Assembly: GCA_024123955.1 (NCBI GenBank) | Contig: CP099652.1 | Coordinates: forward strand, 6,076,001 to 6,140,000 | Origin: Oxalobacteraceae bacterium OTU3CINTB1 | GTDB taxonomy: Bacteria > Pseudomonadota > Gammaproteobacteria > Burkholderiales > Burkholderiaceae_D | Length of the DNA: 64,000 nt | Direction of reading: 5' to 3' | Shown: piece by piece, positions 8,394 through 19,577 of the stretch | Numbering within the stretch: the first letter of the stretch is position 1 | How the letters are laid out: every line of letters begins with the position of its first letter | Made by a program: the position numbers and the translations under genes | Notes under the pieces: model-generated | What the model saw: only the letters and a program-made list of their open reading frames with translations | Told to the model about the DNA's origin: nothing | The model's database searches: none

Positions 8394-10040
8394 GTGAGCC
8401 TATCGCTGCGCGCCAAATTCCTTTTGCTCAGTGCCGTGATCCAGGCGCTGGTGGTCGGCCTGCTGATATGGAATAGCATCCGCCTGATGAACCATGCGGT
8501 AGGCACCAACGCCGAGCGGGTCGCGCAGGAATACGCGGTCACGCTCAATCTCTCCCTCAGTCCTTATGCCACGCGCGGCCGCCTGCCGGAGCTGAACGGC
8601 TATCTGGCCGAAATGCTGGCCGACCCGGACGACAGCCTGCTGCGCTATCTGCTGATACTGGACGAAAACGAACAACCGATCATCGAAGTGGGCAAGCTCG
8701 ACGAGCCGCTGCCGGCGATCCTCAAACAAGGTGGCGGCACCAGTTTCAAGGGTGTCCACACCATCATCAGCGACACGACGCTCCATGCGCGTTCGCCCTT
8801 GCTGCTACGGGATAATCGCATCGGCAGCATCAACTTCGGCCTTGCCACGGAAGACCTGAAGCACGCGCGCGACAAGGTCATGCTGCAGGGCGGCGTGATC
8901 TCGCTGGCCGGCCTGGCCTTCGGGCTGCTGCTGTTCTACGCCTTCACCCACGGCATCGGGCGCAGGCTGCACGCCTTGATGGGGCAATCCGCGCAGATGG
9001 AACTGGGCGACTACAGCAAGGCGCTGGCGGTCGACGGCGACGACGAAATCGCCGCCTTCGCGCGCGCGCTCAACACCATGAGCGCGGCGCTGCGCGAACG
9101 CATCGCGCAGCTGGAGCACTCGGAGCTGCGCCTGTCCGAGGCCAAGCGCGATCTGAAAGACCTCAACATCTCGCTGGAAAGCCGCGTGACCGAGCGCTCG
9201 GCCGCGCTGGAACGCGCCAACGCCGACTTGAGCGCCGCCCTGGCCACTTTGCAGCGCACGCAGGTCGAGCTGCTGGCGTCGGAAAAAATGGCCTCGCTCG
9301 GATCGCTGGTGGCGGGCATCGCGCACGAACTCAATACGCCGATCGGCAACAGCCTGCTGGCCTCGACCTCGCTGCGCGACCGCGTCGAGGATTTCGAAAG
9401 CCATGTCGCCGCCGGCGCGCTGCGCCGCTCGGAATTGATCGTGCACCTGGAGGAGGTGCGCATGGCCAGCGAGCTGATATCTAACTCGCTGCACAAGGCG
9501 GCGGAGCTGATTTCATCGTTCAAGCAGATCGCCGTCGACCAGACCAACGACCAGCGGCGCGAGTTCGATCTGCAGGAAGCGGTGCGCGACACCATCGCCA
9601 CCTATACGCCACGTTTGCGCCGGGCCGGCTGCGAGGTGGTGCTGGAAGTCCACGAGGGATTGCGCTTCGACTCCTATCCGGGCGGGCTGTATCAGGTGCT
9701 CAATAACTTGATGAATAACGCGCTCAATCACGCGTTCGAGGCCGGCCAGGGCGGGACCATTACCGTGCACGCGGAAGCGGCGGCCGACGGCATGGTGGCG
9801 CTGACGTTCGGCGACGACGGCGTCGGCATGACGGACGAGGTGTTGCGGCGGGTGTTCGATCCCTTCTTCACCACGCGCATGGGACAGGGCGGCACGGGGC
9901 TGGGCATGCACATCGTGTACAACATCGTCAACGCGGTGCTGGGCGGGCGCATTACGGTATCGTCGGCGCCGGGTGCGGGAACGTCGGTGCGAATGCTGTT
10001 ACCGCGTTCCGCGCCGCAAAAACAAATCTCAAACACGTAG
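8394..10040 (+). CDS. Membrane sensor histidine kinase with HAMP domain
   Basis: 548 residues, starting with GTG at 8394. There are two membrane helices (about residues 8-28 and 165-187) flanking a periplasmic sensor of about 135 residues, then a HAMP domain (GRRLHALMGQSAQM), a coiled coil, and the HisKA dimerisation helix with His311 in IAHELNTPIG. The HATPase domain has the N box (NNLMNNALNHAF), GDDGVGM, FDPFFTTR and GTGLGM. No receiver domain and no response regulator gene lie nearby, so it is an orphan. The preceding gene stops 27 bases upstream. The TAG stop lies inside the palindromic repeat that starts at 10033. Confidence 0.92.
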   Translation: MSLSLRAKFLLLSAVIQALVVGLLIWNSIRLMNHAVGTNAERVAQEYAVTLNLSLSPYATRGRLPELNGYLAEMLADPDDSLLRYLLILDENEQPIIEVGKLDEPLPAILKQGGGTSFKGVHTIISDTTLHARSPLLLRDNRIGSINFGLATEDLKHARDKVMLQGGVISLAGLAFGLLLFYAFTHGIGRRLHALMGQSAQMELGDYSKALAVDGDDEIAAFARALNTMSAALRERIAQLEHSELRLSEAKRDLKDLNISLESRVTERSAALERANADLSAALATLQRTQVELLASEKMASLGSLVAGIAHELNTPIGNSLLASTSLRDRVEDFESHVAAGALRRSELIVHLEEVRMASELISNSLHKAAELISSFKQIAVDQTNDQRREFDLQEAVRDTIATYTPRLRRAGCEVVLEVHEGLRFDSYPGGLYQVLNNLMNNALNHAFEAGQGGTITVHAEAAADGMVALTFGDDGVGMTDEVLRRVFDPFFTTRMGQGGTGLGMHIVYNIVNAVLGGRITVSSAPGAGTSVRMLLPRSAPQKQISNT

Positions 10041-10132
10041 GGCAGATTAGGCGGAACGCCGTAATCCGCCATGCATGCGCCGCCGGCGGCTCGGATATGG
10101 CGGATTACGCTGCGCTAATCCGCCCTACGTGT
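10033..10132. repeat. REP-like 100-bp palindrome, copy 1
   Basis: An imperfect inverted repeat. The outer arms read ACACGTAGGGCAGATTAG (10033-10050) and CTAATCCGCCCTACGTGT (10115-10132), one mismatch apart. An inner GTAATCCGCC pairs with GGCGGATTAC. A close copy lies at 48181-48278. The element overlaps the end of the sensor kinase and supplies its stop codon. It is a repetitive extragenic palindrome of a type seen in many proteobacteria. Confidence 0.85.
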
Positions 10133-10166
10133 CTCCGCGTTATTCATGCGCCAGTCTCCATGGGCA

Positions 10167-10198
10167 TAAAAAAACCGGAGCTGGCTCCGGTTTTTATT

Positions 10199-10199
<1 letters not shown>
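10167..10199. terminator. Bidirectional intrinsic terminator between kinase and secA
   Basis: AAAAACCGGAGC and GCTCCGGTTTTT form a 12-bp stem around a TG loop, with A-runs on the left and T-runs on the right. It can stop transcription from both sides: sensor kinase (+) and secA (-), whose stop codon abuts it. Confidence 0.85.
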
Positions 10200-12991
<2,792 letters not shown>

Positions 12992-13248
12992 GCTTGAATT
13001 CTTGAAAAAACGCCGTTAAAAAAAGCTCTGTAGGTGAAAAACGCCTTACCGCACGGAGTTCGACTATGGCAAAAGACGGTGATTTTATCATGCGCCCGTG
13101 CCAAGGTTGGGTTATTGGCCTATATAACAATACCCCAAGCGTAAACAATGTCACTCAATCAATCAAATTTCCCTGCTGGAGACGGGCGCGGGCGCGGCGG
13201 CAAAGCGGGCTGATGACGGAAATCCGGCGCCGTGCTATGGTTCGCCGC

Positions 13249-13728
13249 ATGCGATTTAATTCCTCCAACGTATCGATCAACCGCCGCAACCCGGTCGGGG
13301 CCACCGACTTCCTGCGCCGCGACGACAAGCTGGCAGCCATGATGCCGGCCATCGAGCGCATGGCGGCGCTGCAAAAAGATTGTGCAACGGCCTTGCCGGC
13401 GATGTTCAAGTATTGCGAAATCCTGGCGTTCGACGACGGCCAACTGACCTTGTCGCTGCCGAACGCCTCGCTGGCGGCCAAGCTCAAGCAGCAAATCCCC
13501 AAGCTGCAGGAAACGCTGGCGCAGCGCGGCTGGCAGGTCAACGGCGTCAAACTGCGGGTGCAAATGACCAAGCCGGCCGAGATCAAGGAGCAGATGCGGG
13601 CGCTGTCGCTGCCGGAAGCGGCCGTGACGGCCTTCGACGCCTTGGGTGATACGCTGGAAGATACGCCACAAAACGCCACCCTGATCGCCGCGTTAAAGGC
13701 GATGGTGGCGCGGCGCCGTCCGGCTTAA
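13249..13728 (+). CDS. DUF721 / DciA-family protein
   Basis: 159-residue protein of the DUF721 (DciA) family. DciA helps load or activate the replicative helicase DnaB in bacteria that lack DnaC/DnaI. The KH-like core is seen in '[41 protein letters not shown]'. The C-terminal half is helical. The ATG at 13249 gives the conserved start ([24 protein letters not shown]); in-frame ATGs at 13237, 13213 and 13066 extend into a region with no protein-like character. It is divergent from secA, and its stop overlaps the lpxC stop tail to tail by four bases. Confidence 0.78.
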   Translation: MRFNSSNVSINRRNPVGATDFLRRDDKLAAMMPAIERMAALQKDCATALPAMFKYCEILAFDDGQLTLSLPNASLAAKLKQQIPKLQETLAQRGWQVNGVKLRVQMTKPAEIKEQMRALSLPEAAVTAFDALGDTLEDTPQNATLIAALKAMVARRRPA

Positions 13729-14660
13729 GTTAGCGCCCACTCACGCGCCATCTGGCGCAGATACGACGGCGGCGCCGATTCGTTGGTCTCGAACGAGACG
13801 ATCTCATACGCATCCGGATGCTTGAGCAACTCCAGCAACAGCTGGTTGTTCAGCGCGTGGCCGGACTTGTGCGCCTCGTAGCTGGCCAGCAGCGGGTGCC
13901 CGACCAGATACAAATCGCCGATGGCGTCCAGAATCTTATGGCGCACAAACTCGTCGTCGTAGCGCAGTCCGTCCGAATTGAGGATGCGGTACTCGTCCAT
14001 GACGATGGCGTTCTCCAGCGAACCGCCGCGCGCCAGGCCGATGCCGCGCAACATCTCTACGTCCTGCATGAAGCCGAAAGTGCGCGCGCGCGCCACGTCG
14101 TGCACATACGAGACGTCGCCGAAATCGACATTGGCGCGCTGCTGCGTGCCGTCGACTGCCGGATGGTTGAATTCGATGAAGAAGTCCAGCTTGAAGCCGT
14201 TGTGCGGGGTCAGGCGCGCCCATTTTTCCTTGTCGCCCTTGCCTTCTCGCACTTCCACCGGCTTGAGCACGCGGATGAATTTCTTTGCAACCGGCTGCTC
14301 GAGCACGCCGGCTTGCTGCAGCAGGAACACGAACGACGAGGCCGAGCCGTCCATGATCGGGATTTCCTCGGCGCTGACCTCGATGTACAGGTTGTCGATG
14401 CCGAGGCCCGCGCAGGCCGACATCAGATGCTCGACGGTCGAGACCCGGGCGCCGTCCTTGACCAGCACCGACGCCATGCGCGTGTCGCCGACGGCCATGG
14501 CGCTGGCGGGGAATTCCACGACAGGCGTCAGGTCGACGCGGCGGAAAACGATGCCCACGTCGGGCTCGGCCGGACGCAAGGTGAGCTCGACCTTGGTGCC
14601 GGAGTGCAGGCCGACACCCGTGGTGCGGACCAGTTCTTTGATGGTGCGTTGTTTTAACAT
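13725..14660 (-). CDS. lpxC: UDP-3-O-acyl-N-acetylglucosamine deacetylase
   Basis: 311-residue zinc deacetylase, the committed step of lipid A synthesis. Landmarks: '[19 protein letters not shown]' at the N-terminus, the zinc-ligand segment STVEHLMSA (about residue 78), '[12 protein letters not shown]', and the second metal site '[15 protein letters not shown]', followed by the catalytic His in 'AHKSGHALN'. Length and motifs match LpxC. It normally follows ftsZ; here the dcw cluster lies 12 kb to the right, so the genes between ftsZ and lpxC have been rearranged. A start at the ATG at 14660 is consistent with the conserved '[11 protein letters not shown]'. Confidence 0.96.
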   Translation of the reverse strand: MLKQRTIKELVRTTGVGLHSGTKVELTLRPAEPDVGIVFRRVDLTPVVEFPASAMAVGDTRMASVLVKDGARVSTVEHLMSACAGLGIDNLYIEVSAEEIPIMDGSASSFVFLLQQAGVLEQPVAKKFIRVLKPVEVREGKGDKEKWARLTPHNGFKLDFFIEFNHPAVDGTQQRANVDFGDVSYVHDVARARTFGFMQDVEMLRGIGLARGGSLENAIVMDEYRILNSDGLRYDDEFVRHKILDAIGDLYLVGHPLLASYEAHKSGHALNNQLLLELLKHPDAYEIVSFETNESAPPSYLRQMAREWALT

Positions 14661-14714
14661 GGTCCGATTATAACGAAGTTGAGATCGCCGCGCTGCGCCC
14701 CGCGTTTCCTCGGG

Positions 14715-15557
14715 TCAAGGATGCTCGGCCTCGACGTGCACCGCCTCGCGCCGCACCAGGTAAATGCCGCTGGCGATGATGATGCCGGCGCCGAGCAAGG
14801 TATAGCCGTCCGGCAGCGTCTGCCACAGCAGCCAGTCGATCGCCACACCCCAGGCCAGCGCCGAGTATTCGAACGGCGCCACCACCGACGCCTTGCCGGT
14901 GCTGAAGGCCTTGGTGATGGCCAACTGGCCGAAAAAGCCCGACAGCGCCAGCGCCAGCAGCACCCAGCTATCCTCGGCGCGCACAGGCACCCAGCTGCGG
15001 TACGACAGTGCCACGGCGCCGGCGGCCATCATGGTCAGCAGCCAGAACATCATGGACTCGGTGCTGTCGGAACGCGCCAGCACGCGGGCGGCGATGGCCG
15101 ACATCGCATAGCAGGCGGCTGCGGCCAGCACGGCCAGGCCGCCGATGGTCAGAAAGCCGGTGCCTTCGGGGCGCAGCACCACCAGCACGCCGACCAGGCC
15201 GACGACGATGGCGACCCATTGGCCCGTGCCGACCGTCTCCTTCAACACGAACACCGACAGCGCCGTGATCAACGACGGGGCGATGAAGAAGATCGAATAC
15301 GCCTCGGCCAGCGACAGCGACTTGAGTCCGAAGGCGAAGGTGGTCAGCATGGCGATGCCGAGGACGGCGCGGAAAATCTGCATCGACCAGCGGACCTTGA
15401 AGATGCCACGGAAGGCGCCGCGATAAATGATGTAGCCGCATAGCAGCGGCAGCGAGCTCAGCGCGCGCAAGGCCGTCACCTGCATGGCGGGATAGTGGGC
15501 GGACAGCAGCTTCATGGCCGTGTCCATGAACGAGAACATGGCCACCGCGATCAGCAT
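14715..15557 (-). CDS. DMT-superfamily (EamA) transporter
   Basis: About 280 residues with ten predicted membrane helices in two EamA repeats ('MLIAVAMFSFMDTAMKLL', 'ALRALSSLPLLCGYIIY', then 'LGLKSLSLAEAYSIFFIAPSLITALS' and a matching second half). Likely an inner membrane exporter of small metabolites; the substrate is unknown. The start is unsure. The first ATG (15557) is given, but conserved-looking sequence (RKENLHSIYA) precedes it in frame; a TTG at 15746 sits beside a TATAAT-like hexamer and leads a Cys/Arg-rich stretch unlike a protein, while a CTG near 15614 has AAGGGG six bases before it. Confidence 0.85.
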   Translation of the reverse strand: MLIAVAMFSFMDTAMKLLSAHYPAMQVTALRALSSLPLLCGYIIYRGAFRGIFKVRWSMQIFRAVLGIAMLTTFAFGLKSLSLAEAYSIFFIAPSLITALSVFVLKETVGTGQWVAIVVGLVGVLVVLRPEGTGFLTIGGLAVLAAAACYAMSAIAARVLARSDSTESMMFWLLTMMAAGAVALSYRSWVPVRAEDSWVLLALALSGFFGQLAITKAFSTGKASVVAPFEYSALAWGVAIDWLLWQTLPDGYTLLGAGIIIASGIYLVRREAVHVEAEHP

Positions 15558-15746
15558 CGCGTAGATGCTGTGCAGGTTTTCTTTACGGGAAATGGGAGTG
15601 GATGCGGAAGACAGAGGAAGCCCCTTGCTGCGGGCCCGGCTCGGGCCACTGGGAACGTCATCATGGCGACGTCCGGAGCCAGGATCGCAGGCGGCATCGA
15701 AGGGTCCTCGGCGGCGCGATCGGCAGCAATTATAGCAAGTTGACAA

Positions 15747-16071
15747 TTGCTTTGCAGTAGGTGGGCGGTCTTGATGTCAGACTTGCCCCGTGGTCTTGTT
15801 AACGCGCGCTGTGCAGCGCGCAGTACTGCAAGACGCAATGCGCCTCTGACCGCTAAATTGAACGCGTTTCCGCAGATCACCTCGCTTCACAGCATCGGAA
15901 GAGTGAAAAGCACGAGGACCTGCAAGGTGCCCCCGGTCTCTGTATTTGACGACCACCAACCGCACTGCGATTAGTCGTGGATTAATGCGCTATTTGTGTA
16001 TATATTATTAAAAGAGTGCCATTCTGATACTCAAATAAGAAGCTGTGTCCATACAAAACTGAGGAGAGAGC
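15747..16071. other. Intergenic stretch with a strong hairpin
   Basis: No convincing gene. It holds a perfect hairpin GCGCGCT-GTGC-AGCGCGC at 15804-15821 without a T-run on either side, so it is not a standard terminator. The last 80 bases are AT-rich (about 15985-16030) and probably carry the promoter of the small secreted protein that starts at 16072. Confidence 0.4.
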
Positions 16072-16449
16072 ATGAAAAGGAACATGACCCACCTGCTATT
16101 GCACGCCCTCGTCGCCATCGCGGCCAACACGATAGCGGGATCTGTATTTGCTCAAGGGACAGGGATGCATGCCGATCTGCTGAAACGGGCCCTCGCCGAA
16201 TCATCGAAAGGCAAATGCTCCCCAGACATTATGAGTCCGATGTTGCGCGGCGCATGCGAGCAACAGATGCCTGGAATGAGTCAAATGCTCACCAACAAAG
16301 GAACGGTGTTGAGCGTTGAATTCATGGGAACCCAAACGTCTGGCATGGGGCCGGCGGAAGTCTACAAAGTGAAGTTCAGTGCGGGCACGATGATGTGGAT
16401 GATCAATACGGGACCGGACGGCAAGATTTTGGTCTTCTGGGGGAACTGA
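16072..16449 (+). CDS. Small secreted protein of unknown function
   Basis: 125 residues: a signal peptide of about 27 residues (LLLHALVAIAANTIAGSVFA-Q), then a mature domain of about 98 residues with two cysteines (in KGKCSPD and RGACEQQ) that may form a disulfide, and a C-terminal strand-rich part (VEFMGTQTSG, VYKVKFSAGTMMWMINTGPDGKILVFWGN). The family was not recognised. The ribosome site GAGGAGAG lies six bases before the ATG. It is convergent with the four-gene secreted-protease operon (gap of 64 bases, with a weak GGTCATG/CATGACC dyad at 16469-16506). Lower GC than the core genes on either side suggests an accessory gene. Confidence 0.65.
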   Translation: MKRNMTHLLLHALVAIAANTIAGSVFAQGTGMHADLLKRALAESSKGKCSPDIMSPMLRGACEQQMPGMSQMLTNKGTVLSVEFMGTQTSGMGPAEVYKVKFSAGTMMWMINTGPDGKILVFWGN

Positions 16450-16513
16450 GCTCGTGCTTTCTGCGGCGTCGGTCATGTAACGTCCCTTCAACAAAGCGCC
16501 ATGACCGCCTTTG

Positions 16514-17398
16514 CTATAAAAACACCAGATCCGCAATCTTCCAAGTTCCGTCCGCCTGCTTCCGCATAACGGCCCCGGTAAATACGCCGCCATCTTCATT
16601 GCCCCCCCATACGAGCATGCGGGCGACCAATACGTCCCCACTCCGCAACACAATCGGACCGTTGACCCCCCGTACAGTTCCCAAGGTTGCTGCGAACGCA
16701 TAGACCGGCTCAGTTGTAAAAACCTTCGGCAATATCTTGGCGAGCCCATAACCGTACTCGCAGAATTTTGGGTGCACGCGAGTTCGGGTGTCGGCGTCGA
16801 GCGACTTGTTGACGAACTGGTTGCAGTTGCCTTCAGTAAGTGGCTTAAACAAGGGCCAGTATGCCGAGCTTGCTGCAACCTGATTTCGTTCAACAGAGAA
16901 AGCCGACTCATATTTCACGGTATTGGTAATCCCCGGCACAACTTGGCCCAAGAGCTCGCCATTTTCATAAATCAAATGCATTTGGAACTGTATGCCAATT
17001 TCGAACTCCTGCTTGCAATCTCCTTGACAGCCCAAATAAGCTGCGCTCACATTTTGCCGAGTCTGGTTAGCGTACTCGCCCATGACACCCCACGAGTCAA
17101 AACGCAATGTTACCGGTTTCTTCCCACCTTCCGCCGGGAGCTGGCAATGAATATCAGTCGACCAGACGTGCCGCTGCCAGATTCGCCTGAAGGTACCTAT
17201 CGTCGCGCCATTAATTCCGCCCGCGAGATCGTAAGACGATTCGATCTCATTGATGAATTCACAGCCTGGACTTACTCGGTCAATACTGACTTCCCGGCTA
17301 ATCCAGCGCCCGATGTGCGGCACTTGGGCGTGTAAGTCGACAAGAGGAAACAACATGCAAAAGGTGGCGAGACGAGCCAGGACAGCTTGGGCGTTCAT
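16514..17398 (-). CDS. Secreted protein of unknown function, fourth gene of protease operon
   Basis: 294 residues: a signal peptide (LATFCMLFPLVDLHA-Q, cut near 24), then a mature protein with about six cysteines (for example SPGCEF, DIHCQL, LGCQGDCKQ, GNCNQF, KFCEYG), suggesting disulfides in the periplasm. The C-terminal part (YAFAATLGTVRGVNGPIVLRSGDVLVARMLVWGG, then a W-x-IADLVFL end) resembles a small beta-barrel repeat, but no family was recognised. The start overlaps the end of the trypsin-like protease gene as ATGA, so translation is coupled. It is the last gene of the four-gene unit; no clear terminator follows. Confidence 0.7.
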   Translation of the reverse strand: MNAQAVLARLATFCMLFPLVDLHAQVPHIGRWISREVSIDRVSPGCEFINEIESSYDLAGGINGATIGTFRRIWQRHVWSTDIHCQLPAEGGKKPVTLRFDSWGVMGEYANQTRQNVSAAYLGCQGDCKQEFEIGIQFQMHLIYENGELLGQVVPGITNTVKYESAFSVERNQVAASSAYWPLFKPLTEGNCNQFVNKSLDADTRTRVHPKFCEYGYGLAKILPKVFTTEPVYAFAATLGTVRGVNGPIVLRSGDVLVARMLVWGGNEDGGVFTGAVMRKQADGTWKIADLVFL

Positions 17399-18588
17399 CT
17401 TGAGACCTCTATCGGCAAAATACCGGCGCTGCCGGCGAGGTTACCTTTTAGCTTCTGCGGTTGCAGGACAATCGATCCAAAAAACGCTAGGCCAACCGGC
17501 GTGCGCAATTCAAGTTGCATAGTGGGCGGGGCGCCGCGCAGTAGTCCGTTGAGTTGTCCGTATTGCGACTGGGACAGGCCCTCGACCGACCATAAATTTT
17601 CGCCCAGTTTTTTTACGGATAAATATCCGCTCTGAGCAGAAACCCACACCCCTTCCGGATCAACGGAACACTTGAACCGTATGGTCTGGACAGGCGCGTC
17701 TGAAAGCGAGAATTCATGCGGCTCGCAGTCAGTTCCCGGGGCTGCAGCCAAGAAATGTGCGCCGGAAAGGGTGGCAACGCAACCGTCTTTATCCGGCTTT
17801 GCCCTGACCTCAGGCCCAATCAACTGGGGCATGTAAGCATCACCCGAACTATTAACCAAGCAAACACGAACCGCGCTCGGCGCCGCACGCGTCGGAGACA
17901 GCCCGTATGGGCGGTTGCTGCCCAGCGCAACGGCTTTTATCACGCTCATCGGCACCACTCGATTGCCGGCACTCTGGACATAGATGCCAACGAAACCGTC
18001 CTTGGTGGCCACAGGCGCGCCGGACCGGCCTGCGACACCCATCAAGCCGGCAAACTCGATATTTCCGTGCGTATCGACTGCGGAGATACTAGCTCCCTCC
18101 CCGCCATACGCGATCTTATCTGGCAAACCTGCAAGCCTGACTTTAGTCCCGACCTTGGGTTCCAAGATTTCGACACCTTCACGCCACGAATCGGGGCCGG
18201 TCTCCCCGAACGGAACTTTCAGCGCTAAGAACGCCAGGTCAACATCGGTCGTCCGTTCTGGCGGCAATGCCGCCGCCCATCTAGAACCGTCGCGCAGTTT
18301 GCCTGTCAGCACTTTGACAGAAGGAACATATGGCAGCGTCAGCAGATGATCTTGGTCGAAGATCACATGCCCAGCAGTCGCCACCCACAAGAGATCGCCC
18401 TGCCGGGCCATGATCATGCCCAATCCAAGAATGGGCGTTTCATCGAGACGCGTGCCTTCAACAATGACGACATTGTTCAGCATTTGATCCGCAATGTACC
18501 GCGCTAAATGATCGGGTATCGACTGGGCGCCGGCCCGGGAACATAAAATCAAGGCGACCGATAACCAAAGTATTTTATAGAACTCCAT
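17395..18588 (-). CDS. Secreted trypsin-like serine protease
   Basis: 397 residues from the ATG at 18588: a signal peptide (FYKILWLSVALILCSRAGA-Q), then a chymotrypsin-fold domain. The likely triad is His74 (VATAGHVIF), Asp117 (DVDLAFLAL) and Ser189 (GRSGAPV), in the right order and spacing, so it is probably active. From about residue 235 a C-terminal region of about 160 residues, strand-rich with Cys pairs, has no recognised family. It differs from DegP: no PDZ domain is visible. The start chosen overlaps the upstream gene by 40 bases; an in-frame ATG at 18654 would bury the signal peptide. It is the third gene of a coupled four-gene operon. Confidence 0.75.
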   Translation of the reverse strand: MEFYKILWLSVALILCSRAGAQSIPDHLARYIADQMLNNVVIVEGTRLDETPILGLGMIMARQGDLLWVATAGHVIFDQDHLLTLPYVPSVKVLTGKLRDGSRWAAALPPERTTDVDLAFLALKVPFGETGPDSWREGVEILEPKVGTKVRLAGLPDKIAYGGEGASISAVDTHGNIEFAGLMGVAGRSGAPVATKDGFVGIYVQSAGNRVVPMSVIKAVALGSNRPYGLSPTRAAPSAVRVCLVNSSGDAYMPQLIGPEVRAKPDKDGCVATLSGAHFLAAAPGTDCEPHEFSLSDAPVQTIRFKCSVDPEGVWVSAQSGYLSVKKLGENLWSVEGLSQSQYGQLNGLLRGAPPTMQLELRTPVGLAFFGSIVLQPQKLKGNLAGSAGILPIEVSR

Positions 18589-19577
18589 ATCATCCCTATC
18601 AGTCCGGTCAAAATTCCAAACATGCCAGCGATAAATGACGACTTTGTTGCCCACTCCAGCAACGTCGGCACAAGTCCTGCGCCATCCCCCGGCCTATCTT
18701 TTACTAAGTCGACGCTGCGGGCCATTCCAACGTCCCCAGCAAAAGAGACCCGCATTTCCGGAACTAACTTAACGAAAACCCAGCCCTTAGCGATGTCAGT
18801 TAGAAAGAGCTGGTCAGTGTCTTTCAACTCGATCGATTTGCTCACCACCGGAATACGCAAGGTCCCGCTCTGTATCGATGCAATGTGTATCTTGCCGTCT
18901 ATCACCTCCCTAGTGAGGGTGCGCGACAACTCGAGCTTTTCAACCGCCCCCACCAGAAAAAAATCCGGTTCAAACTCGCCACAAATTGAAAAATGGGTTC
19001 CGCCTTGAAGGGTCACTTTTTCCACCGACGGCAACGTGCCCATAGAAGCCGTTCCCATCACAGCGGTAATAACGACGCCCGCAGCGGCGATAGTTGGAGG
19101 TAGTAGTTGAACGTTGAGGCAGTCTTTAGCCTGCTCAAGAATCGCTGCCGCGCCGGGAAGAAATTTGATCGCGCTGATGGAATTGGCTCTGGCCAACACC
19201 TTTTCCGCATTGCCGTCGCCGACCACGTATACCGATCTCACACGAATATGTTTATCGCTAACCAAACCGCTCCCTTTCCGCGCGACAGTCAAGGCGAACG
19301 ATCGGGTGCGAACATCAACCTGCATTTGCGGCTGATTGATGTGGATAGTCGCGGCCAGTCCAATGACCGAGATGGAAATTGCGAGTACGAAGACTGGAAC
19401 TATCCACGGAGTCTGCGGCGGGGCCGAATTTAACTTTTCCAAAGCATCGATAGATTGCAGTGCCCGCTCTAACTCGCGCAGCGAGCGCGCGTCAGCACCT
19501 CGCTCTAAGACAGCTTCAAGCTCTTGCTTTAGTAAAATTTTTTTCGCCGTCAAGAGGCCGATAAGTCCCGTGTTCAT
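18549..19577 (-). CDS. Two-helix membrane protein with large periplasmic domain
   Basis: 342 residues, family not recognised. Residues 8-50 form a charged helix likely to coil (KKILLKQELEAVLERG, SLRELERALQSIDALEKL). A membrane helix spans about 58-79 (WIVPVFVLAISISVIGLAA), then about 235 residues, strand-rich with two cysteines, and a second helix lies near 314-333 (AGMFGILTGLIGMIWSS) with a short basic tail. With the N-terminus inside, the middle domain is periplasmic, where the secreted protease would meet it. The ATG overlaps the preceding gene as ATGA. It may be the membrane anchor or signalling part of the operon (inference). Confidence 0.7.
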   Translation of the reverse strand: MNTGLIGLLTAKKILLKQELEAVLERGADARSLRELERALQSIDALEKLNSAPPQTPWIVPVFVLAISISVIGLAATIHINQPQMQVDVRTRSFALTVARKGSGLVSDKHIRVRSVYVVGDGNAEKVLARANSISAIKFLPGAAAILEQAKDCLNVQLLPPTIAAAGVVITAVMGTASMGTLPSVEKVTLQGGTHFSICGEFEPDFFLVGAVEKLELSRTLTREVIDGKIHIASIQSGTLRIPVVSKSIELKDTDQLFLTDIAKGWVFVKLVPEMRVSFAGDVGMARSVDLVKDRPGDGAGLVPTLLEWATKSSFIAGMFGILTGLIGMIWSSIKYFGYRSP

